A DNA stretch of 64,000 nucleotides from Actinomadura viridilutea. Its GTDB lineage: Bacteria; Actinomycetota; Actinomycetes; Streptosporangiales; Streptosporangiaceae. Position numbers and translations under genes: made by a program. Where the stretch lies: assembly GCA_003001795.1 (NCBI GenBank), contig PVNI01000007.1:186001-250000 (forward strand). The letters are read 5' to 3'. The notes under the pieces were generated by a model, which saw only the letters and a list, made by a program, of their open reading frames with translations, made no database searches and had not been told where the DNA came from. This document shows, piece after piece, positions 18,508 to 27,851 of the stretch. The number at the start of each line of letters is the position of its first letter. The first letter of the stretch is position 1.

Positions 18508-20250
18508 CTACCGCACCACCAGCCGCGCCAGCCTGGTGCGTCTCGGCGGGGCGTCCACCTCGCCGACGGCCCTGGCCAGGGCGGGTCCGGCCGCCTGCAC
18601 CACCGACAGGTGGCGCAGCGCCAGCCCGAACGCGGCGGCCACCAGCGGCCGCGACAGCGCGGCCTCCGCCTCGCCCGGCAGCACGGCGACCACCGCGGGC
18701 CGGCGCGTGCCGCGGGCGAGCGCCACGGTGGCGGCCCAGCCGTGCCGCAGCCGCGTCGTCAGCGCGGGCGGGACCACGGCGGCGCCGCCGGCGAACTCCA
18801 CGCGCAGCCCCTCGGCGTCGGCGCCGGCGACCACGCCCGGCTCGCCCAGGCCCGCCTGGGGGAGCGGCGCGGCGACGATGACGCGGTCGCCCGGGTCGAA
18901 GCCGCCGTACCGGCCCGGCCCGGGGTTGAGCCGGTTCTTCAGAGCGGCGTTGAGCGCCGCGGCGCCCGCCTCCCCTGCCGCGGCGGGCGTGACGACCTGG
19001 ACGTCCTCCACGGGGATGCCGAGCGCGCGGGGGATCGAGTCGGTCACGAGCTGGACGGCGCGGTGCACCGCCTCGGCGCCGGACGCGGCGGGGACGACCA
19101 CGACCTCGCGGTCCGGTGCGTCGACGGACGCCAGCGCGCCCCCGCGCACCGCCTCCGTCAACGTCCGGAGCGGACCGGCCTCGCCCGCCGGTTCGAGAGC
19201 GACGACCGGCACGGTCTCCGAGGCCTCAAGGTCGTCCAGGACGCGGCCGGGCCCGGCGGGCGGCAGCGCCCCCGGTTCGCCGCCGAGCACCAGATGGGCG
19301 CCGTCCGGGCAGGCCTCCGCCAGCACGGCGGCCATCTCCACGTCCAGCCCGGACGCGTCCGCCACCACGACCAGGTCCAGGTCGAACGGGTTCTGCTCGC
19401 CGCGCCCGAACACCACCGTCCCCGGCGGGGCCGTCTCGGGCGCGGGCCGCGGCTCCAGCAGCCGGTGCAGCCCCACGACCGCGCCCTCCGGGATCCCGCC
19501 GCGCGCCAGGTCGGCGGCGGCGCGGTCGGTGGGCGCGGCGACGGCGACGCGCAGCCCGTGCTCGGCGGCGACCGCGGCGATGCCGAGCGCGGCGTCCGCC
19601 AGCTCGTCGGGCGCGCCCCGCAGGACGCTGACGCCGGTGCGCAGCGCGGCGGTGAGCGCCAGGGCGCGGTCCTCGGGCAGGCCCGCCCGCACCGCCTTGA
19701 TCGTCGCGTCGTCCAGCAGCGGCGCGGCGGTCGCGGTCAGGCGCTGGAACCCCTCCGCGGCGGACTCCTCGGCCAGCGCCCACCGCGCCACGCCCAGCGA
19801 CTCCTCCGGTTCGGGCGGCTCCTCCTCCAGCGCCTCCGGGGACTCGGGGTCGAAGTCCGGCTCCTCGATCAGCGCCACCGCCTCGCCGCTGTCGAGGGCG
19901 CCGTCGATCGCCCGTCGCGGGTCCGGCACCCGCAGCCCCTCCAGCGCCGATACCACGTCCGCGACGGGCGTGGCGGTGTGGCCGTGCCGCGCGGCCTCGG
20001 TCAGCAGGTGCAGCGCCAGCGCGCGCCCCCGGCGCGGGTCATCGGGACGCGCCTGCTCGCCCAGCAGCCGCCGGGCGAAGTGGTCGGCCTGCCGCGGCAG
20101 CACGCCGGGGACCCGCAGCAGCAGCCACGGGTCGGCGCGCAGCCGGGCGGCCGCGTCGGCGCCGAGCCGCGCGGCGGCGCGCGGCACCAGCTCGGCGGGC
20201 GCGCCGGCCTCCTCGAACAGCCTGGCCAGGTCGGACGCGGAGTCGGTCAC
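18508..20250 (-). CDS. RecD2-like protein with degenerate helicase motifs
   Basis: A 580-residue protein. The N-terminal 120 residues resemble the helix-hairpin-helix region of RecD2 (LRADPWLLLRVPGVLPRQAD). From residue 195 the order of RecD2 helicase blocks is kept but key residues are gone: Walker A reads LRGAPDELAD instead of GGPGTGKT (about 210-219), motif Ia is APTDRAA, Walker B is VVADASGLD instead of DEASM-x-D, and motif III is GEPGALPPAGPGR instead of GD-x-QLP-x-G-x-G. It should therefore not hydrolyse ATP in the standard way. GTG 20250 follows GGGAGG. An acidic Glu/Pro linker lies near 135-150. A structural or DNA-binding role is inference. Confidence 0.75.
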   Translation of the reverse strand: MTDSASDLARLFEEAGAPAELVPRAAARLGADAAARLRADPWLLLRVPGVLPRQADHFARRLLGEQARPDDPRRGRALALHLLTEAARHGHTATPVADVVSALEGLRVPDPRRAIDGALDSGEAVALIEEPDFDPESPEALEEEPPEPEESLGVARWALAEESAAEGFQRLTATAAPLLDDATIKAVRAGLPEDRALALTAALRTGVSVLRGAPDELADAALGIAAVAAEHGLRVAVAAPTDRAAADLARGGIPEGAVVGLHRLLEPRPAPETAPPGTVVFGRGEQNPFDLDLVVVADASGLDVEMAAVLAEACPDGAHLVLGGEPGALPPAGPGRVLDDLEASETVPVVALEPAGEAGPLRTLTEAVRGGALASVDAPDREVVVVPAASGAEAVHRAVQLVTDSIPRALGIPVEDVQVVTPAAAGEAGAAALNAALKNRLNPGPGRYGGFDPGDRVIVAAPLPQAGLGEPGVVAGADAEGLRVEFAGGAAVVPPALTTRLRHGWAATVALARGTRRPAVVAVLPGEAEAALSRPLVAAAFGLALRHLSVVQAAGPALARAVGEVDAPPRRTRLARLVVR

Positions 20251-20359
20251 GGGCCTCCCGTCACAGCTCTCGGCGCCGGCCGCTGCGTCGCTCGGCGGCC
20301 GGGCCGGGGTTCGGTCGCGGACAACGGTCCCCGAGGGTGCCATGCGCACCCGCGCGGGG

Positions 20360-21313
20360 TCACGGATGAGACGCCGACATATCGGACACGTCGTCCAGGG
20401 CCTCCCGGATCTCCTGCGGCAGGGTGAGCGCGTCGCTGCGCAGGACCTGCTCGAGCTGCGCCACCGTCCGCGCCCCCACGATCGGCGCCACCACTCCGGG
20501 ACGGTCGCGCACCCAGGCCAGCGCCACGCTCAGCGGCGACACGCCCAGCCCCTCGGCGGCGGTCACCACCGACTCCACGATGCGGCCGCACTCCTCGTCC
20601 AGGTAGGGCTGGACGAACTCCGACAGGTGCGGCGCCGCGGCCCGCGAATCGGCCGGGATGCCGGTGCGGTACTTGCCGGTGAGCACCCCCCGGCCGAGCG
20701 GCGAGCAGGGCAGCACCCCCACCCCCGCGTCCAGCGCGGCGGGCAGCACCTCGCGTTCGATGTCGCGCCGCAGCAGCGAGTACTCCATCTGCGCCGACAC
20801 GATCGGGGCGCGGCCCGGCCAGGCGCTCTGCCACGCCGCCGCCTTGGCCAGCTGCCAGCCCGCGTAGTTGGACACGCCCACGTACCGGGTGCGGCCGCTG
20901 GACACCGCCTCGTCCGCCGCCGACAGCGTCTCCTCCAGCGGCGTCGACGGGTCGTAGACGTGCAGCTGCCACAGGTCGACGTTGTCGACGTCCAGGCGCT
21001 CCAGGGACGCGTCCAAGGCCGCCAGCAGGTGCCGCCGGGAGCCGTCGTAGCGGCCGTCCGGGCGGATCGCCGCCTTCGTCGCCAGCACGATCGAATCGCG
21101 GTCCACCACCTCGCGCAGCAGGTGCCCGAGGATGCGTTCGCTGTCGCCCTCGCTGTAGACGTCTGCCGTGTCGACCAAGGTGCCCCCGGCGTCGACGAAC
21201 GCCGTCAACTGCGCGGCCGCCTCGTCGGGTTCGGTGTCCTGGCCCCACGTCATGGTGCCCAGGCCCAACCGGGACACCAGCAGCCCGCTGCGCCCGAGGT
21301 GACGCTCTTCCAT
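20360..21313 (-). CDS. Aldo/keto reductase
   Basis: A 317-residue (beta/alpha)8 NADPH oxidoreductase. The catalytic tetrad is visible as Asp and Tyr in VDTADVYSEGDSE, Lys in VLATKAA and His in LWQLHVYDP; the C-terminal VAPIVGARTVAQLEQVL binds NADP. It belongs to the AKR family close to the Kv-beta-like/YajO group, reducing aldehydes or ketones; the substrate is unknown. TACTGT lies eight bases before ATG 21313, so the mRNA may be leaderless. Confidence 0.88.
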   Translation of the reverse strand: MEERHLGRSGLLVSRLGLGTMTWGQDTEPDEAAAQLTAFVDAGGTLVDTADVYSEGDSERILGHLLREVVDRDSIVLATKAAIRPDGRYDGSRRHLLAALDASLERLDVDNVDLWQLHVYDPSTPLEETLSAADEAVSSGRTRYVGVSNYAGWQLAKAAAWQSAWPGRAPIVSAQMEYSLLRRDIEREVLPAALDAGVGVLPCSPLGRGVLTGKYRTGIPADSRAAAPHLSEFVQPYLDEECGRIVESVVTAAEGLGVSPLSVALAWVRDRPGVVAPIVGARTVAQLEQVLRSDALTLPQEIREALDDVSDMSASHP

Positions 21314-21389
21314 AGGCGGTCACAGTAGCGGCCCGGCGGACGGGTCCACCCCGCCGGTCGCGTTGATCACATCCGCGCGGCGCATCTCG

Positions 21390-21395
21390 TAGAGT
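21390..21395 (+). promoter_or_regulatory. -10 box seven bases before the phosphatase start
   Basis: TAGAGT then seven bases, then GTG 21403. This TANNNT-N7-start layout, repeated at many genes in the window, predicts leaderless transcription and supports the chosen start. Confidence 0.6.
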
Positions 21396-21402
21396 GCGTG
21401 TC

Positions 21403-22110
21403 GTGACGACGCTGCTGCTGGTCCGCCACGGACTCACCGCGTTGACCGGCCCTGTGCTGGCGGGCTGGACCCCCCGGGTGCACCTGGACGAGCGCGGCCG
21501 CGAGCAGGCGCGGGCGCTGGCCGAGCGACTGGCGCCGGTGCCGCTGGCGGCGGTGGTGTCCAGCCCCCTGGAGCGGTGCCTGGAGACCGCCGAGGCGATC
21601 GCCGCCGGCCGCGCCGCCCCGGTCGACAAGGTCGAGGTCGACGAGCGGTTCGGGGAGGTCCGCTACGGCGACTGGACGGGCCGCCCCCTCAAGGAGCTGG
21701 CCGAGGAGCCGCTGTGGCGGGTCGTGCAGGCCCACCCCAGCGCGGCGCGCTTCCCCGGCGAGGACGGCGAGTCGCTGGCCGACGCCCAGCACCGCGCGGT
21801 CGCCGCCGTCCGCGACTGGAACGCCCGGATCGCCGCCGAGCACGGCCCGGACGCCGCCTACGTCGTGTGCAGCCACGGCGACGTCATCAAGGCGGTCGTC
21901 GCCGACGCCCTCGGCCTCCACCTGGACCAGTTCCAGCGGATCCAGGCGGCGCCGGCGTCGCTCACCGTCATCCGGTACACCGAGCTGCGGCCGTTCGTGG
22001 TGCGCCTCAACGACACCGGCGGCGGCGTCGACGACCTGCTGCCCCCGCCCGAGGGCGAGCGGGAGCAGGGCGGGGCGAGCGGCGACGCGGCGGTCGGCGG
22101 CGGCGCGTAG
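21403..22110 (+). CDS. Histidine phosphatase, MSMEG_4193-like phosphomutase family
   Basis: A 235-residue histidine phosphatase: LVRHGLT (phospho-His), SSPLERCLETAEAIA, ERFGEVRYGDWTGR and the second catalytic His in VVCSHGDVIKAV. It matches the actinobacterial family annotated as putative phosphomutase, conserved beside DUF3090, SCO1664-type and mshC genes. The substrate is not established. The C-terminal 20 residues are a disordered Gly/Glu tail. Confidence 0.87.
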   Translation: MTTLLLVRHGLTALTGPVLAGWTPRVHLDERGREQARALAERLAPVPLAAVVSSPLERCLETAEAIAAGRAAPVDKVEVDERFGEVRYGDWTGRPLKELAEEPLWRVVQAHPSAARFPGEDGESLADAQHRAVAAVRDWNARIAAEHGPDAAYVVCSHGDVIKAVVADALGLHLDQFQRIQAAPASLTVIRYTELRPFVVRLNDTGGGVDDLLPPPEGEREQGGASGDAAVGGGA

Positions 22111-22136
22111 GGTCCGCAGCGCGTAGGGTTCGTAGC

Positions 22137-22688
22137 ATGCCGGTCATCTCCTATGAACTGCCGGACAGGTTCGTCGCCGGCACCGTGGGGCGCCCGGGGG
22201 AGCGCTCGTTCTACCTGCAGGCGCGCGAGGGACGCCGGATCACCAGCGTGGGCCTGGAGAAGTTCCAGGTGACGCTGCTGGCCGAGCGGCTCGAGGAGCT
22301 GCTCGACGAGATCCTGCGGCGCAGCGGCGGAACCGCCCCGGTGCCCGCGGTCACGCCCGCCGAGCTGCGGGACGACGGCCCGCTGGACCAGCCGGTCGAG
22401 GAGGAGTTCCGGGTCGGCACCATGGCGCTGGCGTGGGACCCCGAGGACGAACGGGTGATCATCGAGGCGCAGGAGGTCACCGAGGGCGAGGACCAGGAGG
22501 TCGAGATCGGCGAGGACGACCCGGCGATCACGGTGCTGCGGGTGCGGATCACCGCCGCGCAGGCCCGGGCGTTCGCCGAGCGGGCCCTGAAGGTGGTGGC
22601 GGCGGGCCGCCCGCCGTGCCCGCTGTGCGGCCTCCCGCTGGACGCCGCCGGCCACATCTGCCCCCGCCAGAACGGGCACCTGGCATGA
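22137..22688 (+). CDS. DUF3090 family protein
   Basis: A 183-residue protein beginning MPVISYELPDRFVAGTVG and containing RSFYLQAREG and VEEEFRVGTMALAWD. It ends in CPLCGLPLDAAGHICPRQNGH, a small Cys4-type zinc site. This is the actinobacterial DUF3090 pattern, function unknown. TAGGGT lies seven bases before ATG 22137, suggesting a leaderless mRNA. Neighbours on both sides are its usual partners. Confidence 0.88.
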   Translation: MPVISYELPDRFVAGTVGRPGERSFYLQAREGRRITSVGLEKFQVTLLAERLEELLDEILRRSGGTAPVPAVTPAELRDDGPLDQPVEEEFRVGTMALAWDPEDERVIIEAQEVTEGEDQEVEIGEDDPAITVLRVRITAAQARAFAERALKVVAAGRPPCPLCGLPLDAAGHICPRQNGHLA

Positions 22689-22907
22689 GCGTCGGCGGCG
22701 CGACCGCGCACGACAGGAGCGCGCACGGCGCGACCGCGCGCCGCGCGGACGGCGGCCATGGCTGAACGGCGGGACGTCCCGGAGGGGGAGCGCGCGTCCC
22801 CGGAGCACGGGCGGCGGGCGCGCGGGGCGCGGCACAGGGGGCGGCGGCGCCGCACCTCCAAACCGCCCGTGCTGGATCATGGGCGCGGCGCCCGCGAGAA
22901 TGGACGT

Positions 22908-23684
22908 ATGACGCAGCCCTCCCGGGACCGCACCCCCGCCGACGGCGGTCCCGGCCGCACCGTCTCCCCCCGGGACACCGACATGGCCGAGCGGCTGCTC
23001 AGCCACGGCCGCCTGACCGTGGAGGGGCGGCTCGTCCAGGCGTCCAACGCCACGCTGTACTGCTCGATCGAGTGGGAGGGCCTCACCGCCGCCTGCGTCT
23101 ACAAGCCGGTGGCGGGGGAGCGTCCCCTGTGGGACTTCCCGGACGGCACGCTGGCCGGGCGCGAGGTCGCCGCCTACCTGGTGTCGCAGGCGATGGGCTG
23201 GAACACCGTGCCGCCCACCGTGCACCGCGACGGCCCGTACGGGCCCGGCATGGTTCAGCTGTGGGTGGAGCCCGACCCGGACGTCGACCTGGTGGCGCTG
23301 TCGCGGTCGGACGACGAGGCGGTCCGGCGGCTGGCGGTGTTCGACGCCGTCATCAACAACGCCGACCGCAAGATCGGGCATCTGCTGCCGCCCGGCGACG
23401 GCCACGTGTACGGCTGCGACCACGGCGTGTCGTTCTCGGTGGAGTACAAGCTGCGCACCGTGCTGTGGCAGTGGCGCGGCAAGCGGCTGACCGACGAGGC
23501 GCTGGAGGCGCTGGGCCGCGTGCGGGCGGCGCTGAGGGACGGCTCGCTGTCCGGCCGCCTGGCCGGGCTGCTGACCGCCGAGGAGATCGACGCCACCCGC
23601 CGCCGCGTCGAGCTGATGCTCAAGCACCGCATCCACCCCTACCCGCCGGAGGACTGGCCCGCCATCCCCTGGCCTCCGCTGTGA
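22908..23684 (+). CDS. SCO1664-family protein kinase-like protein
   Basis: A 258-residue protein with a PI3/4-kinase-like core: the ATP-lysine block [18 protein letters not shown], the catalytic loop [15 protein letters not shown] and the metal block YGCDHGVSF. The family is actinobacterial and conserved beside mshC; its substrate is unknown, but HipA/PI4K-like folds suggest a phosphotransferase. GAGAAT sits six bases before ATG 22908, a weaker version of the leaderless layout. The 219-base gap upstream shows no other gene. Confidence 0.85.
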   Translation: MTQPSRDRTPADGGPGRTVSPRDTDMAERLLSHGRLTVEGRLVQASNATLYCSIEWEGLTAACVYKPVAGERPLWDFPDGTLAGREVAAYLVSQAMGWNTVPPTVHRDGPYGPGMVQLWVEPDPDVDLVALSRSDDEAVRRLAVFDAVINNADRKIGHLLPPGDGHVYGCDHGVSFSVEYKLRTVLWQWRGKRLTDEALEALGRVRAALRDGSLSGRLAGLLTAEEIDATRRRVELMLKHRIHPYPPEDWPAIPWPPL

Positions 23685-23764
23685 CCCGCGGGCGGGCCGC
23701 CCCCGCCGCGCGCCCGCCGACCCCGCGCATCGCCCGTTCCGGGGGGAATGCTCCAATAGCACGC

Positions 23765-24535
23765 ATGTGCACGGCGATCGTGAGCCTCGACCCCTCCTCG
23801 TCCGTCCCGGTGCTGCTGATGGGCGTCCGGGACGAGTTCCTGCTCCGCGCGTGGGAGCCGCCGGGCCGGCACTGGCCGGACCGGCCGGGGCTGATCGGCG
23901 GCCGCGACCGACGCGCCGGGGGCACCTGGCTGGCCGTCGACCCGGCCGCCCCGCGCGTGGCGACCGTGCTGAACGGCCGGGGCCGCGACGCGCCCGCGGC
24001 GGCGCGGTCCTCGCGCGGCGAGCTGCCCCTGCGCGCGGCGGCCGACGGCGGGCTCGACGGCCTGGACCTGGAGCGCTTCGACCCGTTCCACCTGCTGTGC
24101 GCCGAGCCGGACGCGGCGCGCCTGTGGAGCTGGGACGGCGCCGCGCTCGTCGAACGCGCGCTCGGCCCCGGGCTGCACATCGTGGTCAACAACGGCCTGG
24201 AGGGGCGCGGCCGCCGCCAGGACGGGCAGCTCGACGACGGCGACCGGCACATGGACGCGCGCCTGGCCTACTTCCGCCCCCGGCTGGAGGCCGCCGCCCG
24301 TCCCGAACCCCGCGACGGGGCGGCCGCGCAGGCGTGGGGCGAATGGCTTGCGCTGGCGAACGGCGCCGGGCTGCCGCGCACCGACCCGCGCGCCCTGCTC
24401 CCGCTGGTCGACTTCGGCGAGGCGGGCGTGTGGGGGACCACGTCGGTGAGCCTGGTCGCGCTGCGCCGCGACGGCGTCCGCTTCGACTTCTCGGCCGCGC
24501 CCGGCGATCCGGACGCCTGGCAGCGGGTGCTCTGA
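23765..24535 (+). CDS. NRDE (TANGO2-like) family protein
   Basis: A 256-residue protein of the NRDE family, starting [10 protein letters not shown] with the expected Cys at position 2 (a possible N-terminal nucleophile after Met removal). It has [34 protein letters not shown] and [15 protein letters not shown]. In animals TANGO2 relatives affect heme or lipid handling; the bacterial role is unknown. It interrupts the usual SCO1664-mshC neighbourhood together with the following permease. Confidence 0.85.
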   Translation: MCTAIVSLDPSSSVPVLLMGVRDEFLLRAWEPPGRHWPDRPGLIGGRDRRAGGTWLAVDPAAPRVATVLNGRGRDAPAAARSSRGELPLRAAADGGLDGLDLERFDPFHLLCAEPDAARLWSWDGAALVERALGPGLHIVVNNGLEGRGRRQDGQLDDGDRHMDARLAYFRPRLEAAARPEPRDGAAAQAWGEWLALANGAGLPRTDPRALLPLVDFGEAGVWGTTSVSLVALRRDGVRFDFSAAPGDPDAWQRVL

Positions 24536-24625
24536 GCCCCGTTCCGCCGACCCCCACCCGAAACGTCACCGTCGGTGCTAACTTCGTTACCCGTCGCGAT
24601 CTCGCGGGGAAGGTGGGTCGCCGGG

Positions 24626-25555
24626 GTGGGAGCGTTCGTCGTCCGCAGGCTGCTGCACGCGCTCGTGGTGCTGTGGCTGGTGTCCACGCTGGTGTTCGCG
24701 TTCCTGCACCTGTCCCCGGTGCCGGTGGAGCACGTGATCGGCGGGCCGCGCGCCACGCCCGACACCCTCGCCCGCATCCGCAGCGATCTCGGCCTGGACC
24801 GTCCGCTGGCCGTCCAGTACGGCGACTTCATGCTGCGCCTGCTGCGCGGCGACCTCGGCGAGTCCTACGTCACCGGCGTCCCCGTGGCGCGGCTGATCGC
24901 CGAGCGGGCGCCCACCACGCTGTGGCTGGTGCTGGGCGCGAGCGTGCTGTGGCTGGTCGGCGGCGTGACGGCGGGCGTGCTGGGCGCCGCCCGGCCCGGC
25001 GGGGTGTGGGACCGCCTGACGACGGTGTTCGTGCTGGCCGGGATGTCGGCGCCGCCGTTCGTGCTGGCGCTGGTGCTGCTGCAGGCGTTCGCCGGCGGCC
25101 TCGGGATCTTCGAGGCCGGGCCGCCCCTGCAGGAGCACTTCTGGCGCCGCATGATCCTGCCGTGGTGCGCGCTGGCGCTGCTGATGGCGGCCGCCTACGC
25201 CCGGCTCACCCGCGGCGCGATGCTGGACGCGCTCGCCGAGGACTACGTGCGCACCGCCCGCGCCAAGGGCGTGCCGGAGCGGCGCGTGCTGCGCCGCCAC
25301 GGGCTGCGGGCCGCCCTGCCGCCGGTCGTCGCGCAGTTCGGCGTGGACGTGGGGGCGCTGATCGGGTCCACCGTCGTCACCGAGAAGGTGTTCGGCCTGC
25401 AGGGCGTGGGGCAGCTGGTGCAGCAGTCGATCGCCTCCGGCGACGCCCCCGTGGTGATCGGGGTGACGCTGCTGGTGACCGCGTGCGTGATCGTCACGGG
25501 CCTGGCCGCCGACGTCGCGCACTCCGCGCTGGACCCGCGCATCCGGATGCCCTGA
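24626..25555 (+). CDS. Orphan DppB/OppB-type ABC transporter permease
   Basis: A 309-residue inner-membrane permease with six TM segments. The N-terminal [20 protein letters not shown], the [15 protein letters not shown] periplasmic block and the [18 protein letters not shown] coupling loop identify the DppB branch of peptide/nickel importers. GTG 24626 is preceded by GGTGGG. No binding protein, second permease or ATPase is adjacent. The likely partner is the DppC-type permease at 41280-42215, with ATPases possibly borrowed from the oppDF genes (inference). Confidence 0.87.
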   Translation: MGAFVVRRLLHALVVLWLVSTLVFAFLHLSPVPVEHVIGGPRATPDTLARIRSDLGLDRPLAVQYGDFMLRLLRGDLGESYVTGVPVARLIAERAPTTLWLVLGASVLWLVGGVTAGVLGAARPGGVWDRLTTVFVLAGMSAPPFVLALVLLQAFAGGLGIFEAGPPLQEHFWRRMILPWCALALLMAAAYARLTRGAMLDALAEDYVRTARAKGVPERRVLRRHGLRAALPPVVAQFGVDVGALIGSTVVTEKVFGLQGVGQLVQQSIASGDAPVVIGVTLLVTACVIVTGLAADVAHSALDPRIRMP

Positions 25556-25623
25556 CCGCATCCCAGACAATACGGATGATCTCGGCGCAAGAGTGCGAAC
25601 GGGCCCTGGATAAGCTTTCCGGT

Positions 25624-26877
25624 ATGCGATCGTGGCCCGCTCCAGAGGTTCCCCGCCTGCCCGCAGCCGGTCTTCCGGCCCCCTCGTCCCCCTTGCGCCT
25701 CCACGACACGGGAGCGGGGGAGGCGCGGGCCACCCGGCCCGGCGGCACCGCCCGGATGTACGTCTGCGGCATCACCCCCTACGACGCCACCCATCTCGGA
25801 CACGCCGCCACCTACCTGGCGTTCGACCTGGTCAACCGGGTGTGGCGGGACCTCGGCCACGAGGTGCGGTACGTCCAGAACGCCACCGACGTCGACGACC
25901 CGCTGCTCGAGCGCGCCCGGCAGACCGGGCAGGACTGGCGCGAGCTGGCCGAGCGGGAGATCGACCTGTTCCGCGACGACATGACCGCGCTGCGCGTCCT
26001 GCCGCCCGACCACTACGTCGGCGCCGTGGAGGCCATCCCGCTGATCGCGGAGATGGTGGAGCGGCTGCGCGCCAAGGACGCCGTCTACGACCTGGAGGGC
26101 GACCTGTACTTCCCCGTCGCGGCCGACCCCGGCTTCGGCCGCGTCAGCAGGCTGACCCGGGAGGAGATGCTGCCGCTGTTCGCCGAGCGCGGCGGCGACC
26201 CGGCGCGCGCGGGCAAGAAGGACCCCCTGGACCCGCTGCTGTGGATGGCGCACCGGCCCGGCGACCCCTGCTGGGACTCCCCGTTCGGCAAGGGCCGCCC
26301 CGGCTGGCACGTGGAATGCTCGGCGATCTCCGTGGAGTACCTGGGGATGGGCTTCGACGTCGAGGGCGGCGGCTCCGACCTGGCCTTCCCGCACCACGAG
26401 ATGAGCGCCGCGCACGCCCAGGTCGCCACCGGCGAACGCCCGCACGCCCGCGCCTACGTGCACGCGGGCATGGTCGGCCTGGACGGCGAGAAGATGTCCA
26501 AGTCGCGCGGGAACCTGGTGTTCGTCTCGCAGCTGCGGCGCGACGGCGCCGACCCGATGGCGATCCGGCTGGCGCTGCTGTCCCGTCACTACCGCACCGA
26601 CTGGGAGTGGACCCGCGACCTGCTGGAGGAGGCGCAGGCCCGGCTGGAGCGCTGGCGCGCGGCCGTCCGCCTGCCCGCCGCGCCGTCCGCGGCCGCCGCG
26701 GCCGCCGAGGTGCGCGCCCGCCTCGCCGACGACCTGGACGCCCCCGGCGCGCTGGAGGCCGTGGACCGCTGGGCCGCCCGGGCGCTCGCCGACGACCCGG
26801 CCGCCGGCGACGCCGACGCCGACGCGCCCGCGCAGATCCGCGCCGTCGTCGACGCCCTCCTCGGCGTCGCCCTGTGA
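25624..26877 (+). CDS. mshC: Mycothiol ligase (cysteine--GlcN-inositol ligase)
   Basis: A 417-residue class-I cysteinyl-tRNA synthetase-like enzyme. It shows the HIGH-type motif [10 protein letters not shown], zinc ligands in [24 protein letters not shown] and FPHHEMS, and KMSKSRGN. MshC ligates cysteine to GlcN-inositol, the third step of mycothiol synthesis. It lacks the long anticodon-binding tail of CysS; the short Ala/Asp-rich tail is typical for MshC. TAAGCT sits seven bases before ATG 25624, so the mRNA is predicted to be leaderless. Short GTGCTGTGA-type repeats and a strong hairpin follow. Confidence 0.95.
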   Translation: MRSWPAPEVPRLPAAGLPAPSSPLRLHDTGAGEARATRPGGTARMYVCGITPYDATHLGHAATYLAFDLVNRVWRDLGHEVRYVQNATDVDDPLLERARQTGQDWRELAEREIDLFRDDMTALRVLPPDHYVGAVEAIPLIAEMVERLRAKDAVYDLEGDLYFPVAADPGFGRVSRLTREEMLPLFAERGGDPARAGKKDPLDPLLWMAHRPGDPCWDSPFGKGRPGWHVECSAISVEYLGMGFDVEGGGSDLAFPHHEMSAAHAQVATGERPHARAYVHAGMVGLDGEKMSKSRGNLVFVSQLRRDGADPMAIRLALLSRHYRTDWEWTRDLLEEAQARLERWRAAVRLPAAPSAAAAAAEVRARLADDLDAPGALEAVDRWAARALADDPAAGDADADAPAQIRAVVDALLGVAL

Positions 26878-26936
26878 CCGGGGTGCTGTGACCGGGTGCT
26901 GTGAGTGCCCTGTGGCCGGGGTGCTGTGACGGGCGC

Positions 26937-26966
26937 CCGCCCCGGCGGACGAGACCGCCGGGGCGG
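26937..26966. terminator. Terminator hairpin after mshC
   Basis: Perfect 12-bp stem CCGCCCCGGCGG / CCGCCGGGGCGG with loop ACGAGA, 60 bases after mshC and before the convergent TrmH gene. No U-tract. Confidence 0.6.
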
Positions 26967-27014
26967 ACGGGACCGTCCCGGAGCGGGCGCGTCGCCGGGC
27001 GCGGCGACGCGCTC

Positions 27015-27599
27015 TCACAGCAGCCCGGCCAGCTTGTAGAGGACGAGCGAGCCGGCCACGGCCACGTTGAGGCTGTGGCCGGTGCCCACCATGGGGATCT
27101 CCACGGCCCCGTCCAGCAGGTCGAGCGCCTCGTCGGGAATGCCGTACCGCTCGTGCCCCAGCACGGCCACGGTGCGCCGCCGAGCGGCGGGCAGGTCGGC
27201 CAGTCGGATCGCCTCGTCGGCGAGTTCCACCCCCAGCACCCGCGTGCCGTTCTCCCGCTGGCGGGCCAGCCAGTCGAGGGGATCGTCGACCCAGTGCACG
27301 CACGACGGCTGCCGCAGCGTGTTGCCGCGCGCCAGCGCCTCGGGCACCCACCGGTACCGGGGCACCGCCAGGCAGGCGCCGACGGCGTCGCACGTCCGCA
27401 GCAGGGTCACGAGATTGGCGCCGTGCAGCGGCCACAGCGGAGCGGCGATCACGTGGTCCCAACAGGAGTGCCGGCGGCGCCTGCGACGGCGTCTCAGTTC
27501 GCGGCGCGGCCGCACGCGGATGGCGGTGGCGGTGCGGGGAGCCGCCTCCTGTCCCGGAAGGCCGTCGGGACCCGGGAGGCGGCCCGTGCGGGCGCTCAC
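27015..27599 (-). CDS. TrmH/SpoU-family RNA methyltransferase
   Basis: About 194 residues with the SPOUT signatures: motif 1 NLVTLLRTCDAVGA, motif 2 RTVAVLGHERYGIPDEAL and motif 3 MVGTGHSLNVAVAGSLVLYK, which form the trefoil knot that binds SAM. It probably 2'-O-methylates tRNA or rRNA. The N-terminus is a very basic Arg-rich stretch; GTG 27599 is the longest start, and a start nearer the conserved core cannot be excluded. Confidence 0.82.
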   Translation of the reverse strand: MSARTGRLPGPDGLPGQEAAPRTATAIRVRPRRELRRRRRRRRHSCWDHVIAAPLWPLHGANLVTLLRTCDAVGACLAVPRYRWVPEALARGNTLRQPSCVHWVDDPLDWLARQRENGTRVLGVELADEAIRLADLPAARRRTVAVLGHERYGIPDEALDLLDGAVEIPMVGTGHSLNVAVAGSLVLYKLAGLL

Positions 27600-27790
27600 C
27601 GGCCGAGGGCGCCTCCGCCCTCGACGCAGATCTCGGCGTCGTCCATGATCGTGCGCACTTCGCGGCGTGCGCGGGCCATCGACGGGACGTCCCGGACCGG
27701 GATCCGGGACGTCATGCGCTTCGCGGCTTTCGCCGCCGGGGCCACCATGCTAAGCCCGCAGAACCCGCCCGCCCCAAGGGTTTGCGGCGC

Positions 27791-27827
27791 CCTCCGCCCC
27801 CACCGCGAAGCGCGGCGAGGGCGGAGG
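27791..27827. terminator. Hairpin downstream of the PAC2 gene
   Basis: CCTCCGCCC pairs with GGGCGGAGG, and an inner CCGCG/CGCGG stem is nested in the loop. It lies 25 bases after the stop of the minus-strand PAC2 gene. Confidence 0.5.
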
Positions 27828-27851
27828 CGAAGCGACGGCCCGCGCGCCGGG

